From Ceratotherium simum simum (lineage: Eukaryota; Chordata; Mammalia; Perissodactyla; Rhinocerotidae): a stretch of 64,000 nucleotides of DNA. The DNA is taken from the NCBI RefSeq assembly GCF_000283155.1, contig NW_004454166.1:12266181-12330180 (forward strand). The letters are read 5' to 3'. Under the pieces are notes generated by a model. That model did not search any database and was not told the DNA's origin. It saw only the letters and a program-made list of their open reading frames with translations. Both the position numbers and the translations under genes were made by a program. This document shows positions 1 to 11,271 of this stretch, piece by piece. The first letter of the stretch is position 1, and the number at the start of each line of letters is the position of its first letter.

Positions 1-354
1 CACAAAAATGAATTTAAAGTGGATCATAGTCCTAAATGTAAAATGCAAAACTATAAAACTCCTAGAAGATAACAAAGGAGAAAACCTAGATGACCTTAGG
101 GATGACGATGACCTTTTAGATATAACACCAAAGGCATAATCTGTGAAAGAAAGAATTCATAAGCTGGATTTCATTAAATTTTACAAACTTCTGCTACATG
201 AAAGACAATGTCAAGGGAATGAGAAGACCAGACACAGACTGGGAGAAAATAGTTACAAAGGACACATCTAATAAAGGACTGTTATCCAAAATATACAAAG
301 AACTCTTAAAACTTAACAATAAGAAAACAAACAGCCTGATTAAAAAGTGGGCAA
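1..354 (+). mobile_element. L1 ORF2 relic (host L1, 5' part)
   Basis: Degenerate L1 ORF2 sequence from the region after the reverse transcriptase domain. It carries the typical stretch about unfolding an incubation-like motif, 'aaaggactgttatccaaaatat' followed by 'cagcctgattaaaaagtgggca'. The reading frame is broken and no intact protein remains. The same L1 resumes at 953 after an insertion. The left edge lies outside the window. Confidence 0.9.
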
Positions 355-938
355 GGATGAAGGGGGTCAAGAGGTACAAACTTCCAGTTATAAAATAAGT
401 CATGGGGATGTAATGTACAGCATGGTGACTATAGTCAATAATATTGTATTGCATATTTGAAAAGCACTAAGAGAGTAAATCTTTTTTTTTTTTTGAGGAA
501 GATTGGCCCTGAGCTAACATCTGTTGCCAATCTTCCTCCTTTTTTCCTTTTTTTTTCTTTTTTCTCCCCAAAGCTCCAGTCAATAGTTGTATGTCATAGT
601 TGTACATCCTTCTAGTTGCTCTATGTGGGACACCACCTCAGCATGGCTTGATGAGTGGTGTATAGGTCTGCACCCAGGACCCAAACTGGCGAATCCCAGG
701 CTGCCAAAGTGGAGCCAGTGAACCTAACCACTATGCCACTGGGCCAGCCACAAGAGTAAATCTTAAAAGTTCTCATCACAAGAAAAAAAATTTTGTAACT
801 GTGTATATTGCTAGATGGTAACTAGACTTATTGTGGTGATCATTTTGCAGTGTATACAAATATGGAATCATTATGTTGTACACCTGAAACTAATATAATG
901 TTATATATCAATTATACTTCAATTAAAAATTAAAAAAA
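355..938 (+). mobile_element. 5'-truncated L1 3' end inserted in another L1
   Basis: This is an L1 3' untranslated region ending in 'gttgtacacctgaaactaat' and an A-rich tail near 921-938. It sits inside the ORF2 of a second L1. The flanks carry a 14-bp target duplication with one mismatch: TAAAAAGTGGGCAA at 341-354 and TAAAAATTGGGCAA at 939-952. An ERE was later inserted into it at 484-752. Confidence 0.88.
484..752 (-). mobile_element. ERE SINE (tRNA-Ser-derived), one tail module
   Basis: Reverse-strand perissodactyl SINE. The head at the right end reads TGGCTGGCCCAGTGGCATAG on the minus strand. The 'caactagaaggatgt' body follows, then one copy of the 'gatgttagctcagggccaat' tail module and a poly-A, seen here as poly-T at left. 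Target duplication AGAGTAAATCTT is exact at 472-483 and 753-764. Internal divergence suggests an older copy. Confidence 0.96.
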
Positions 939-952
939 TAAAAATTGGGCAA

Positions 953-1985
953 AAGATCTAAACAGACACCTTACCAAAAAAATATACAGACGGAAAGCAA
1001 GCATAGGAAAAGATGTGCAAAATCATATGTCATTAGGGAATTGCAAATTAAAACAACAATGAGATACCATTACACACCTATGAGAATGACCAAAATCTGG
1101 AACCCTGACATCATGAAAGGCTGGTGAAAACATGGAGCAACAGGAACTCTCATTCATTGCTGGTGGGAATGCAAAATGGTACAGCCACTTTGGAAGACAG
1201 TTTGGTGGTTTCTTACAAAACTCAACATACTCTTACCATATGATCTAACAATCACACTCTTTGGTATTTACCCAAAGAAGCTGAAATTTATGTCCACACA
1301 AAAACCTGCATACAGATATTTAGGGCAGCTAGATTCATAATTGCCAAAACTTGGAAGGAACCAAGATGTCCTTCAGTGGGTAAATAAACTGTGGTACATC
1401 CAGACAATAGAATATTATTCAGCACCAAAAAGAAATGAGCTATCAAACTATGAAAAGACATGGAGGAAAGTTAAATGCATAACACTAAGTGAAAGAAGCT
1501 AATCTGATAAAGGCTACATACTATATGATTACAAGTTATGACATTCTGGAAAATGAAAAACTATGGAGATAGTAAAAATATTACTGGTTTCCAGGAGTTA
1601 GGGGAGAGGGAAGAATGACTAGGCAGAGCACAAATGATTTTTTTAGGCAGTGAAACTATTCTATATGATACTACAATGGTGGATATTATATATATATTTG
1701 TCATTATGTATTTGTCAGAACCAAAGAACGTGCAAAACCAAGAGTAAACCCTAATGTAAACTATAGACTTCAGGTGTTAATGATGTATTGATGTAGGTTC
1801 ATCAGTTTTAACAAATGTTCCATTCTGCTGCAACCAAGGATGTTGACAATGGAGGAGACTGTGGGGGGTGGTGGGGAGTGGGGGTAGGGACAGGGAGTAT
1901 ATGGGAAATCTCTGTACTTTCTGCTCAATTTTGCTATGAACCTAAAACTGCACTAAGAAATAAAGTGTATCAATTAAAAAAAAAA
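953..1985 (+). mobile_element. L1 ORF2 C-terminus and 3' UTR (host L1, 3' part)
   Basis: Continuation of the L1 that begins the window. It encodes decayed ORF2 C-terminal sequence (for example the HCWWECKMVQPLWKTVW-like region around 1155-1200). A 3' UTR with a G-rich tract follows, then a poly-A tail at about 1974-1986. Stops and frameshifts make it non-functional. Together with 1-354 it forms one 5'-truncated or window-cut element. Confidence 0.93.
1863..1895 (+). other. G-quadruplex-capable tract in L1 3' UTR
   Basis: Five G runs (1863-1868, 1873-1876, 1880-1884, 1887-1889, 1893-1895) are separated by loops of 4, 3, 2 and 3 bases. L1 3' UTRs are known to carry a G-rich polypurine tract able to form quadruplexes, so this is a retained family trait in a dead copy. 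Confidence 0.75.
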
Positions 1986-1987
1986 AG

Positions 1988-2155
1988 TCCTAGGTTTGAG
2001 TTCTGACTCTGCTACTTACTAGTTAACTTACCCTAGGCTGATCAACTTATTAGTCCTTGTAAACTGCTGGTATAAGTGGTATTTACTTCCTAGGCTTGCC
2101 AAGAGACTGCAGTGAAACACTGGGTGTGAAAGCACTTTGTAAAGTGCCATAGACC
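1988..2155 (+). mobile_element. MIR SINE
   Basis: Directly follows the L1 poly-A tail. It shows the MIR order: 'cctaggtttgagttctgactctgctacttac', a weakened core, then 'gtgaaagcactttgtaaagtgcc'. Diverged, as expected for this ancient family. Confidence 0.75.
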
Positions 2156-2653
2156 TATGCCTTTGGCTTCCTACAGAGGCAACCAATTCCTCATCATTTT
2201 CCACTGAGCAAGCATTGGTGGTTGCAGATGTAGAAATACCTCATCCTTTTACAATCTTAAAGAAATTAGCATGAGCTCCAAGAAAATCCCAAACAAAAGC
2301 TGATGAAACTTTGCTAGATGCCAAGGAAGCAGCTGGCACCATAAACACTATGAGAGCTTTGCTGGCATGCCTCCCTCCACTGTGCTGCCAAATGCTCTTG
2401 ATGGGGGACCTGGCATTGCAATGGGGAAACAAACACAGGAGAGGACGGGAGGCCATCCTAAAACCTGTCTCTGGCCTGAAACAAGAGAATACCTTTGGAG
2501 AACTCTTCTTGAAGGATCGCACCAAGTTTAAGTGCACACCCCATGCTATACTCCTTGGGGGAACGCGAGCCATGGCCCAGATCTCTCAGGATGAAACATC
2601 CAGGTCATATAACTATTGTTTTGGTTATAAACATACTGATAATTGCCATCATT
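2156..2653. other. Unassigned non-repeat stretch
   Basis: No repeat family recognised. A 123-codon open frame runs from 2311 to 2682, but its last part runs into the A/T tract and duplication beside the ERE. Another open frame overlaps it on the opposite strand, and the translation has no recognisable motif. I do not call a gene. Confidence 0.5.
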
Positions 2654-2665
2654 CTCAATTTTTTA

Positions 2666-2887
2666 TTTTTTATTTTTTTTAAGATTTTATTTATTTATTT
2701 ATTTATTTTCCCCCCAAAGCCCCAGTAGATAGTTGTGTGTCATAGCTGCACATCCTTCTAGTTGCTGTATGTGGGACGCGGCCTCAGCATGGCCGGAGAA
2801 GCAGGCATCAGTGCACGCCCAGGATCCGAACCCGGTCCACCAGCAGCAGTGTACTCGCACTTAACCGCTAAGCCACGGGGCCAGCCC
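2666..2887 (-). mobile_element. ERE SINE, short type without tail module
   Basis: Reverse-strand ERE. The head at the right end is GGGGCTGGCCCCGTGGCTTA on the minus strand, with a Pol III B-box-like GGTTCGGATCC. The body runs to the 'ggggctttgggggga' end, then an A-rich tail. Target duplication CTCAATTTTTTA is exact at 2654-2665 and 2888-2899. Low divergence suggests a relatively recent insertion. Confidence 0.97.
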
Positions 2888-2899
2888 CTCAATTTTTTA

Positions 2900-4120
2900 A
2901 ATCTCTAGATTGAAACACAATCTTTAATGTCCTTTTAAACTTTTGTATGTTTCTTTGTTTTACATTTGCCTGGTTATCTTGCAGGGCATTTTCCAGGCAA
3001 TTTTTAATAAGCCTTAAAACGTTTCCATTCTGAAGAGCTGGACAATTGTAAAGTGAGTGTTGTCAAAAGAAACAAGAGGACAATGACTATTTTCCCATAT
3101 TTAGGTAAACCTTGTTCCATTTCCTCCATCTTCCTTTATTATCCTAAGCAGGCTTTATACAACCCATTTAGTATAGCTCAAAAATTCCTCATTACAAAAA
3201 GTGCTTTTGCCTCTTTGTGAAAGTATCACGCTGGGTAAGAACAGGAAGGAGAACCCCAAATTGCCTTTGCTTCCTGAGTTCACATTCCCTTGCCCCCATT
3301 CAGAAAGGTGCTGCCTGCTCAGACCTGGGCAAGGAGACAGGCATTCTCCTGGGCACTCCTCCTCCTGGCCCCTGGTCCATGGCTTGCCACTGGTCAGGCC
3401 CAACCTGGGGTCTTCCCCAGGTCCCAGAATCCCTTGCCCAGCAACACTATGATTTAAATGGGAAACATAGGTGAGAAGGGATTCTGGCCTTTCCCTTGGA
3501 TTCTTCAAAATTTAGTTTTTTAGGAAAGACAAGGAGACCTGTGTCTGTATACATGGGGCCAGGGCATGTTCAAAGTGGAAATGATGTCTCTGGAACTTGT
3601 CAGCTGGACAGACTTCTGAGTGTGGTAACATTCATAGCAAGATGTTTCATCTTAATTTCTAAGTTGGATTTGAAGTCCGGACTTTAAAATTTACAAACTG
3701 ATTCTCAGAAACATCTTGAGGATCAAACTGACCCAAATTGGAAGGATTCCATTTCAAATTAGAAACTATGAGTATTTAAAAAAATACTTATCTATGTAGT
3801 AGCTTGGAAACTCATTTAAGAACTCTGAAACTACACACAAGTGATATATTTTCCCCTGGGCAGCTGGGTTGATGTGTTTTTCTATTTTAAGAGCATTGGA
3901 AAAAAAAAAGTGTAATTCATTTGTGGATCTCGTCAACCCAACAGTAGCCTATATGACAACATCTTTGAACACAGCAGAGAACTGCTGAGTATGTAACTCT
4001 GAGGATTTTTACCTATTAATAGATTCTTGTAGAAATATCCCTTGCCCAAAATTTAAAGGTCTACTGACTCACCAACAGCTAACAAAACACTGAGATATCA
4101 GGTAGATGTTAGACTGCCAA
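2900..4120. other. Unassigned non-repeat stretch
   Basis: No element recognised. 3240-3440 is locally more GC-rich and has overlapping open frames on both strands (83-117 codons) without motifs. An A10 run lies near 3900. Nothing supports an exon. Confidence 0.5.
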
Positions 4121-4216
4121 CCAGGAAGAAGGAAGAAAGAAAGAATCAAAGAAAGGTAAGGTAAGGTAAGGTAAAGGAAGGAGGGAGGGAGGAAGGAAGG
4201 GAGGAAGGAAGGAAAA
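4121..4216 (+). repeat. Purine-rich microsatellite (GGAA/GGTAA)
   Basis: Almost pure purine block of GAA and GGAA units. It includes a tandem pentanucleotide run of four GGTAA-type units near 4157-4176 and GGAA/GGGA runs to 4213. Confidence 0.93.
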
Positions 4217-4293
4217 AATGGCATTAATTAGTACGTGTTTAGAAGCAGGGCAGTTGAGGCTAGTTTTCTCCCCTTGCCCCTTTAAATTCATCC

Positions 4294-4833
4294 TCATTTA
4301 GTAGCCAGATGACATTTTCGAAACGTACTAGATCATGTCACTCACCTTGTTAAAACCCTCCAAACTTTGCACTGACAATAAAACCCGGAGTCCTCATCAT
4401 GACATCAAAGTCTCTGCTAATTGGCCCCACTACTTCTCCAACCTCATCTATACTTTTATCTTCCTTAAATATATTAAGCTTTTTCCACGTTAACATGCCT
4501 TGGCCCTGCTATTCCATCTTTTCCAGCTCCCTCCCAGCAATCTCCTTCTCTTTCTTCCTGGATCAGCTTAAATGTCACCTCTTCCAAGAGGCCTTCACCA
4601 AACACCCTGCGTAAAGTGAGCTCTGTCCTCTTCATCCACTCATTCATTCTCTATCACCTTTCCTTGCTCAGTTTCTTCACAGCACTTATGACCTTCTCAA
4701 GTCATTTTGTTATTTCTCTCTCCTCTGCTGGAATGTAAGTCCCATGAGGTCATACAGTGTCCTCAGCACCTAACACACAGCCTGCCCTAGAGAAAGCAAT
4801 CAGTAAACATTTGCTGAATAAATGAATACATTC
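4294..4833 (+). mobile_element. L2 LINE 3' end
   Basis: Matches the L2 3' region in order: 'gatcatgtcactcaccttgtt', 'aaaaccctccaaact', 'aaatgtcacctcttccaaga', 'ggaatgtaagtcccatgagg', then 'cagtaaacatttgctgaata' with a short terminal repeat. About 540 bp of an old, untranslatable copy. Confidence 0.9.
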
Positions 4834-4849
4834 ACCCATGTTTTCTTGC

Positions 4850-5140
4850 AAGGCTGTATTCCAGGTGCTAGGGATTTAGAGATGAAAGAATACGGCCCTC
4901 AAAGGGCTCACAGTCCAGTAGGGATACATTGAAAAACAGTTATAATACAACCGTGAAATTGTTACAGTGGAGGTAGGTATGGTGTGCAATGGGGGAAAAT
5001 GCCACAGAGGAAGTAAATTTAGCTGAATCTTGGAGGATGAGCAGATGTTTTGCAGGAGGACAAGAGCAAAGGGAGGGCTTGGTGAGGGCATTTCAGCCAA
5101 CAGGACTAGCAATCACAGAGGCATACAAATGGGAACAAGC
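4850..5140 (-). mobile_element. L2 LINE fragment, reverse
   Basis: Reads 'ccaggtgctagggatttaga', 'gggctcacagtccagtaggg', then the diverged 'ttggaggatgagcagatg' part, the reverse complement of an L2 3' end. It faces the L2 just upstream, giving an old tail-to-tail pair. Confidence 0.7.
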
Positions 5141-5246
5141 ATTGTGGCTTTAGAGAACTTAAAGTTTCCTGTTGCTGAATTATAAAGTGCTAAACACGTA
5201 ACTATAAAAAATGGTGGTGGAAAACACATCTGTGTTCCCGATGCTG

Positions 5247-5312
5247 GGTCCCTAGAATGTTGCAGAATGACCTTTACTAAGCAGGTGCTCATTAAATATG
5301 CTTGTTGATCCA
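5247..5312 (+). mobile_element. L2 LINE tail fragment
   Basis: Short match to the L2 terminus: 'ccctagaatgttgcagaat', 'aggtgctcattaaatatg', 'gttgatccattcattc'. Confidence 0.55.
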
Positions 5313-5829
5313 TTCATTCTCATGGAAGAAATGAGACTACATGGTAGATAAGAACCAGATCATGCAGTTTATATGCTAGACTAATGTTTTATTTTATTCT
5401 ATGGAGAAAGGGAAACTATTAAATGACTGGAGTGGAGTGTTGTTGTTGTTGTTTTGTTTTTTGCCTTTACTCTCCCTGGAAGCAAAGGGGAGGATGCTCA
5501 GAAGGGGTTGAGACTTAGGGAACTGCTAGGCATTCACAGACAACAGTACTATTACTATGACTTATATATCCCTTTGGAAGCATGTTATTTGTGTCCACTC
5601 ATAAAAAAATAAAATTGCAAAATTCAGACTTTTTTCCAGACTAAATCATAACTAGAAAGAACAATTCTATGCATTTGTTTCCTCATCTGCTTCAAGAAAT
5701 ATAGGCTTATATGAATTCCTTTCTCCCTCTTCCTAAAATGTTCCAGCCTACAAAATTACCTAAAATGTTTTTCATTGGAAATTCAAAATATGCCTAGTTT
5801 ATATATGTGAGACACAAGCTTACTTTCTT
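5313..5829. other. Unassigned stretch with short GTT repeat
   Basis: No element recognised. A (GTT)n tract lies at about 5437-5460, and 5822-5832 is a poly-T that belongs to the tail of the following reverse L1. Confidence 0.5.
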
Positions 5830-6755
5830 TTTTTTAAATTAATACACTTTAATTTTTAGTGTAGTTTTAGGTTTATAAAAAAAAATGAGCAAAAAGTACA
5901 AGTTTCCCATATTATCCTCCTTTCCCCTCAGAGTTTCCACTATTATTAATATCTTGCATTTGTATGGTGGATTTGTTACAACTAACGAACCAATATTGAT
6001 ACATTATTATTAACTACATTCCATAGTTTATATTAAGGTTTACTCTGTGTGTTGTAGAGTTCTGTGGGTTGTGACACCATTACAGGATCATACAGAATAG
6101 TTTTGCTGCCCTAAAAATCCCTTGTGCTCTACCTACTCCTCCTTCCCTCTCTTTTCCCGAACCCCTGGCAATCACTGATCTTTTTATTATCTCTGGTTTT
6201 GCCTTTTCCAGAATGTCACATAGTTGGAATCATACAGTAGGTAGCCTTTCAGACTGACTTCTTTCACTTAGCAATATGCGTTTAAGGTTCCCTATGTCTT
6301 CTCATGGCTTGATAACTCATTTCTTTTTATTGCTGAATAATATCCCATTGTCTGGATGTATCACAGTTTGTGTGAATCACATTTTGATTGCTTCCAATTT
6401 TTGGAAACAATGAATAAAGCTGGTATAAAAATACACATGCAAGTTTTGTGTGGGCATAAGTTTTCAATTCATTTGGGTAAATATCTAGGAGCATGACTGC
6501 TGGATCATATGGTAAGAGTATATTTAGATTTATAAAAAACTGCCAAAGTGTCTTCCAAGTGCCTGCACCATTTTGCATTCCCATCAGCAATGAATGAGAG
6601 TTCCTGTCACTCCACATCCTTGTCAGCATTTGGTGTTGTCCATGTTTTGGATTTTAGCATTCTAATATGTGTGTAGTGGTATCTCATTGTTTTAATTTGT
6701 AATTTCCTCATGACATATGATGTTAAGCATCTTTTCATATGCTCACTTGACATTT
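5830..6755 (-). mobile_element. L1 3' end, reverse (part of inverted L1)
   Basis: Reverse-strand L1 3' UTR followed by the ORF2 C-terminal region. The minus-strand translation at 6327-6629 shows LLPYDPAVMLLDIYPNELKT, a recognisable ORF2 segment with changes. The poly-A tail is at the left as poly-T. The next segment is L1 in the opposite orientation. Confidence 0.92.
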
Positions 6756-6759
6756 GATT

Positions 6760-7372
6760 TCTTCTTTAACCAATGGGTCAAAGAAGAAATCAAAAGATAA
6801 ATCAAAAAATACTTTGAGATGAAAGAGACCAAAACATAGCATACAAATGATGCAGCCAAAGCTGTATTTAGAGGAAAAGTTATGGCTGAATTACCTATAT
6901 TTAAAAAAAAAAAAAGAAGAAGAAAGTTCTCAAATCAATAACCTAACCTTATGTCTTAGGAAACTAGAAAAAGACAAGCAAACTAAACCAAAAGCAAGCA
7001 GAAGAAAGAAAATAACAAAGAGTAAAGGCAAAATAAATTAAATAGACAATACAAAAATAGAGAAAATTAATGAAACCAAAAGTTGCTTCCTTGAAAAGAT
7101 CAGCAAAATTGACAAACCTTAGCTAGACTGACCAAGAAAAAAAGAAACATGACAAATTACTAAAATCAGTAACGAAAGAGGGGACAGTACTACTGACTTT
7201 ACACAAATAAAAGGATTATAAAGAAATACGATCAACAACTATATGCCAACAAATGAGATAATCTAGTTGAAATGGGCAAATTCCTAGAAAAAACACAAAT
7301 TACCAAAACTGACTCAAGAATAAATAGATCATCTAAACCTATAACATGTAAAGAGATTGAATTATTAATTAA
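6760..7372 (+). mobile_element. L1 ORF2 internal segment, inverted
   Basis: Plus-strand L1 ORF2 from well upstream of the segment at 5830-6755. It begins 'accaatgggtcaaagaagaa' and continues through 'gacaaaccttagctagactg' and 'atatgccaacaaatgagata'. The decayed translation includes SQINNLTLCLRKLEKDKQTK. It abuts the reverse L1 3' end with only about 5 bp uncertain, as in a 5' inversion. Confidence 0.88.
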
Positions 7373-7689
7373 GTCAGCTTATCTGCCTTGTCAAACACTC
7401 CTCAATGTTTCCATTTTTAAGAATTCTTCTATGCTCAGTTGTGAAGATTTGCAAAATGTGAGGTAGAATGTTTTGTTCCCCTAGGTAGGGAGAATGATAT
7501 TTATGTGAACAACACAAAGACACTGTTATCAAAATTGAGTGCTCTACTGTTCCTATTTGCTATGACATTTGGTTATTTCGTTCCCTCAAAAAAGAAGCCA
7601 ATAAGCATTTGTAATTCTCTCCCAGCACCTGAAAGAATTCCAGCTGACCTAATGCTTAATCTTCATAAAACCAGTAAGATGGTGGCTTT

Positions 7690-7830
7690 TGGAATCAAGC
7701 CTGGGAGAAAATCCAAGCTCTTTTGCTTACATTGCCTGTGGGACCTAGGACAAGTCTCTGAGAATCCATTTCCTCATTCTGTGGGACACTATGAGAATAA
7801 TATTGCTTTCTTCTAGTATTACAAAGAATA
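7690..7830 (+). mobile_element. MIR SINE
   Basis: Diverged MIR with 'gaatcaagcctggga', 'cattgcctgtgggacctagga' and 'tttcctcattctgtggga'. The 7373-7689 stretch before it has no recognised element. Confidence 0.6.
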
Positions 7831-7871
7831 ATTGGGGTAGTACCTAAAAGTGTATAATCTAACAATCAATG

Positions 7872-7985
7872 TAGCAGGTATTTATTGATCACCTACTATA
7901 TACCTAGTACTCTGCTGGGGAATACAATTATAAGCAAAACATGGCTCCTTCATGGAGGTGACAAAGTTGTAGGGAAGATACTTTC
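7872..7985 (-). mobile_element. L2 LINE tail, reverse
   Basis: 'ggtatttattgatcacctac' then 'ctggggaatacaattataag' and 'ctccttcatggaggtgac' match the reverse complement of the L2 terminus. Confidence 0.65.
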
Positions 7986-9625
7986 AATAATTACTAATAG
8001 TCTTTTAATTTCTGTGCTTAATGTGGAATTAAAAATTTTTAAATTAATTAACACAATCAATAGACATATATCATGGTGGTTAACAGTGAAAATAAGTGAT
8101 GACTATTTTACAGGTGGCAAAATTCAGGTCAATAAGATTTTTATCCTCTCTTTCAAGGGGTTCTTGATGTGTCTCTTGAGAATGGAGAGTGGAGAAAAAC
8201 ACCATAAAAATTGGGTTAAGATACTAACTCCCTGTACATAATAAATGAAAGAAAATGAAAGATGTGGAAGGGATTATACATTTCCCAACAAATTATAGGT
8301 AATGAATAAGGTTTGTAGAATTCAAATCTTCATGAACCATCTTGAAAATGATTCAGCAACATATTCTGCAGCTCAAAAATGAGACTATAGGGACAAAAAA
8401 TGTTGGTACCCAAAGAATAAGGATTAAGTAGTCACAGAGTAGGGGACAGAGACACCTTCTAAATAAAGTGTGACTTGTGGCAGAGCTCAAAGGTGCAAAA
8501 GATATGGCAAGATCTTTATGACCAGAGAAAATTTAAAGTACCTTCCACCACTGAGGAAAGTAATGCTCTAAGTAAGTGGCAAATGATGATCTGTCTTGGT
8601 GAGAAGCTTTCACCAATCTCACAGACAAAAGCAAGGAAAAGAATAAAGTTAATTGGAATATTCCAATGTCAATTCGAGGACAACTTCTGGTCATAAGAAG
8701 AAATGCTTTCCTCAGAGGACATCCAGATTTTTGAGCTGACACTTGCCCTAACTCTGAACTACACATAGCATCATCTAGTGAAATAACTTAGAATACTTAG
8801 GTTTTTAAAAACCAAAACTAAGAAATGGTTAAAAACATAAATTAACAAAAGATGTAGGTCTTTTAAAAGAATGGAATGGGAAAACATTTGCCTATGGTCT
8901 TACCTGAAATTCATTTTTAAACTCTTAGATAATATAAGGATGCTTTTAATTCAATTAGTCATTTGATAGTGACCATCCCATAGTGTTGGTTTGTCATTAT
9001 AGGGAAGGAAATGTTGCAGTAAGGAAGAGTGAAAAGACTGGCTGTGGAGGTGAAAATTGGGGCTAAGCTAGGGGCCTCTGAATTCCTAATGGAGAAGAGA
9101 AGGTACAGTGGTGTGCTGGAGCAGCTAGCACTGCTACACAGAGCCATTTGTCCATATCTCTTCCCAGCTTCTTTCTCAGTGATGTCTCATTTTTAACTTG
9201 ATATTGGCCATGGTGGGAGTATTTATACAATGAAAATTGGCAAATGCTACAGATCAACGCTACTCACTCCCAGAGAGCACACCACTTTAAAACCTATCAG
9301 CACACTACTGGAACATACCAACCTCTAATCCTCCCAGCTGACCACAGTCCTTATGGATGGAGGCCAGGAAGAAAGACTGGTGGTGGCCAGGATCCCACTA
9401 GCCAAAGAAATCTGAGCCTAAATGGTATATGGTTGGTGTGCTAACTAGTGGCTGCTAAACCCTTGTCACAAAGGTCAAAATTGCCCAAACTCTCAAAAAA
9501 CAAAGCAGTTCCAGCTACTTTATCTTGCAGCAAGTAATTGAAAATGCCTCTAGCACCTTCAAGAAGAGATAAATCAGGTGCTAAAAGAGGTAGCTAATGT
9601 GCACACTGAGTGCAGGAAAGGGCTT
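7986..9625. other. Unassigned non-repeat stretch
   Basis: About 1.6 kb with no recognised element. Open frames up to 118 codons on both strands lack motifs and are A/T-biased. Possibly very old, unrecognisable repeats. Confidence 0.45.
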
Positions 9626-9629
9626 GGAG

Positions 9630-9735
9630 ACAACAGAGCCAGGGTCTGGACCGGCTTGATGTTCATTAATAGTGCAACCTTGGGCAGTTTATACACTGGG
9701 CTGGTTCTTCAACTAAAAGTCAAAATGAGACCCAT
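9630..9735 (+). mobile_element. Possible MIR fragment
   Basis: 'gagccagggtctggaccggc' and 'gtgcaaccttgggcagttta' resemble the MIR 5' half. The match is short and weak. Confidence 0.4.
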
Positions 9736-9739
9736 GAGG

Positions 9740-11270
9740 TTTTCTTTCTTTAATTAATGGAACTATTTTCTCAAATGACCTCTTACATACAATACCAATA
9801 CTCTATAGTAAGCTTTCTAGTGTCATTTAAAAGGTCAGTGCCTCTCAAAGACCCCCAAGCTCCTCTGAAGACCTCAGAACACAGTGTGAAAGCCATTAAA
9901 TTAGATTGTTTACAAAAGTGCATTTTCCCTTCCAGCACTGGTATTCCAAACAAGGAATTGGCAGGCTGTGCGCTGCACTTCTCCCCAACCCCTACCTCAA
10001 TTACCTAGAAGAGTGAGCCTCCCCCTCTTCTATCCAATCTAAGGTGGTGGGGGGAGTGTAGTCAGAAAGCTGCTTCTCTCCATAGATGCCCCAGGGGCTC
10101 CACTCCAAATGGGTTTTCAACCTGCAAATCGTGGATCCTAGATGGGTCTTTAAGTCAGAAGAACTTGATGCTGATGGAAATCACACCTGGGCAAGATCTC
10201 GCTGAGCCATTATAAAAACTGACTGTTGTGAGTCTGAATGCAGAAATGAGTGACTCATCCTATTCTGAAGTGCTTTCATTTTACAGGAACACGGTTTGAA
10301 AACTGTAATGTCCATCAAGAAATAATGATCAAGGAGGGTGACATTTTCTCAAGCTTTTCTTTAAAATTATTCATAGTCAAGAACAGAAAAGATACTGATA
10401 ATTCAGAGCTAAAATCTTCTCTATGGGGAGTTTGTGACTTTTTCACTGAAAGGTGATTATGCTTCTAAGTGATCCAAGTTCACGCAGATAAAGGTAGTAT
10501 CTCCCTGACCCATAGAATTATTAGAGACCTACAAGCTGGCACTGGATATCAGAAGATACACATTGGTGGTCCAAGGGCCAACTCTAATCTTATAGAGTTA
10601 GAGAGTAATTTGGATTAGTTGCCGACATTTAAAAATCAGAAAATATCACACGAAAATTCAAATGTGTGGCTTTTCTTAGGGAAAACAAACAGGATATAGC
10701 AAAATTGGGCCTGCATTCCTGCCTAGCAACCATCAGCTGAACTGAGAGCTGCCATTCCTTGTTCTCCATGGTCCCCATGCTGCAGCCCACCCCCACCTTC
10801 CACAACACCAGTTTGGTTACCTTCCTGCCCTCGCTTGAGTTTGCACTCCCTGATTTAAGGCCATGCTAGACTGAGCTGCAAGAGACATTAGGCTTTTCTG
10901 AGGAAAGTGAGGAAAATTCTTAGACACAATACATTGAAAGTTGCTCAGGCCTAAGCCCCACTGGCCCCTGGGCCCTGTCCCCAGGGATCGGAATGCTCCT
11001 TGTAGGCAAGAGCATACTCTACTCACATGCAGACTAAAAACTTGAGCTGTCTTTGGAGACAAGACGGGGAGTTTGTGGTTGAGCACATTTATTTCTGAAC
11101 TTAATGACATGGAGAACCACAAGCCTGCCCACAGTATCAATTTTTCAAAAAAAAAAAAAGGAGAAAGGCTATTGAGTCAAATGTTCCAAGAGTGCCTAGT
11201 CCAGGGAAACCTCTAGTATATTTATAGCTTGGATATCCAGACAGGAATGCCTTGCTCAGTGGAGAAAAGT
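9740..11270. other. Unassigned non-repeat stretch
   Basis: About 1.5 kb without a recognised element. 10820-11110 is the most GC-rich part and has a 107-codon minus-strand frame without motifs. An A13 run lies near 11147. No exon signals that I would trust. Confidence 0.45.
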
Positions 11271-11271
11271 A

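Noticed and set aside
4121..4216. Tandem short repeats considered as a CRISPR-like array
   Set aside because: Units are 4-5 bp without spacers, in a mammalian context; a microsatellite.
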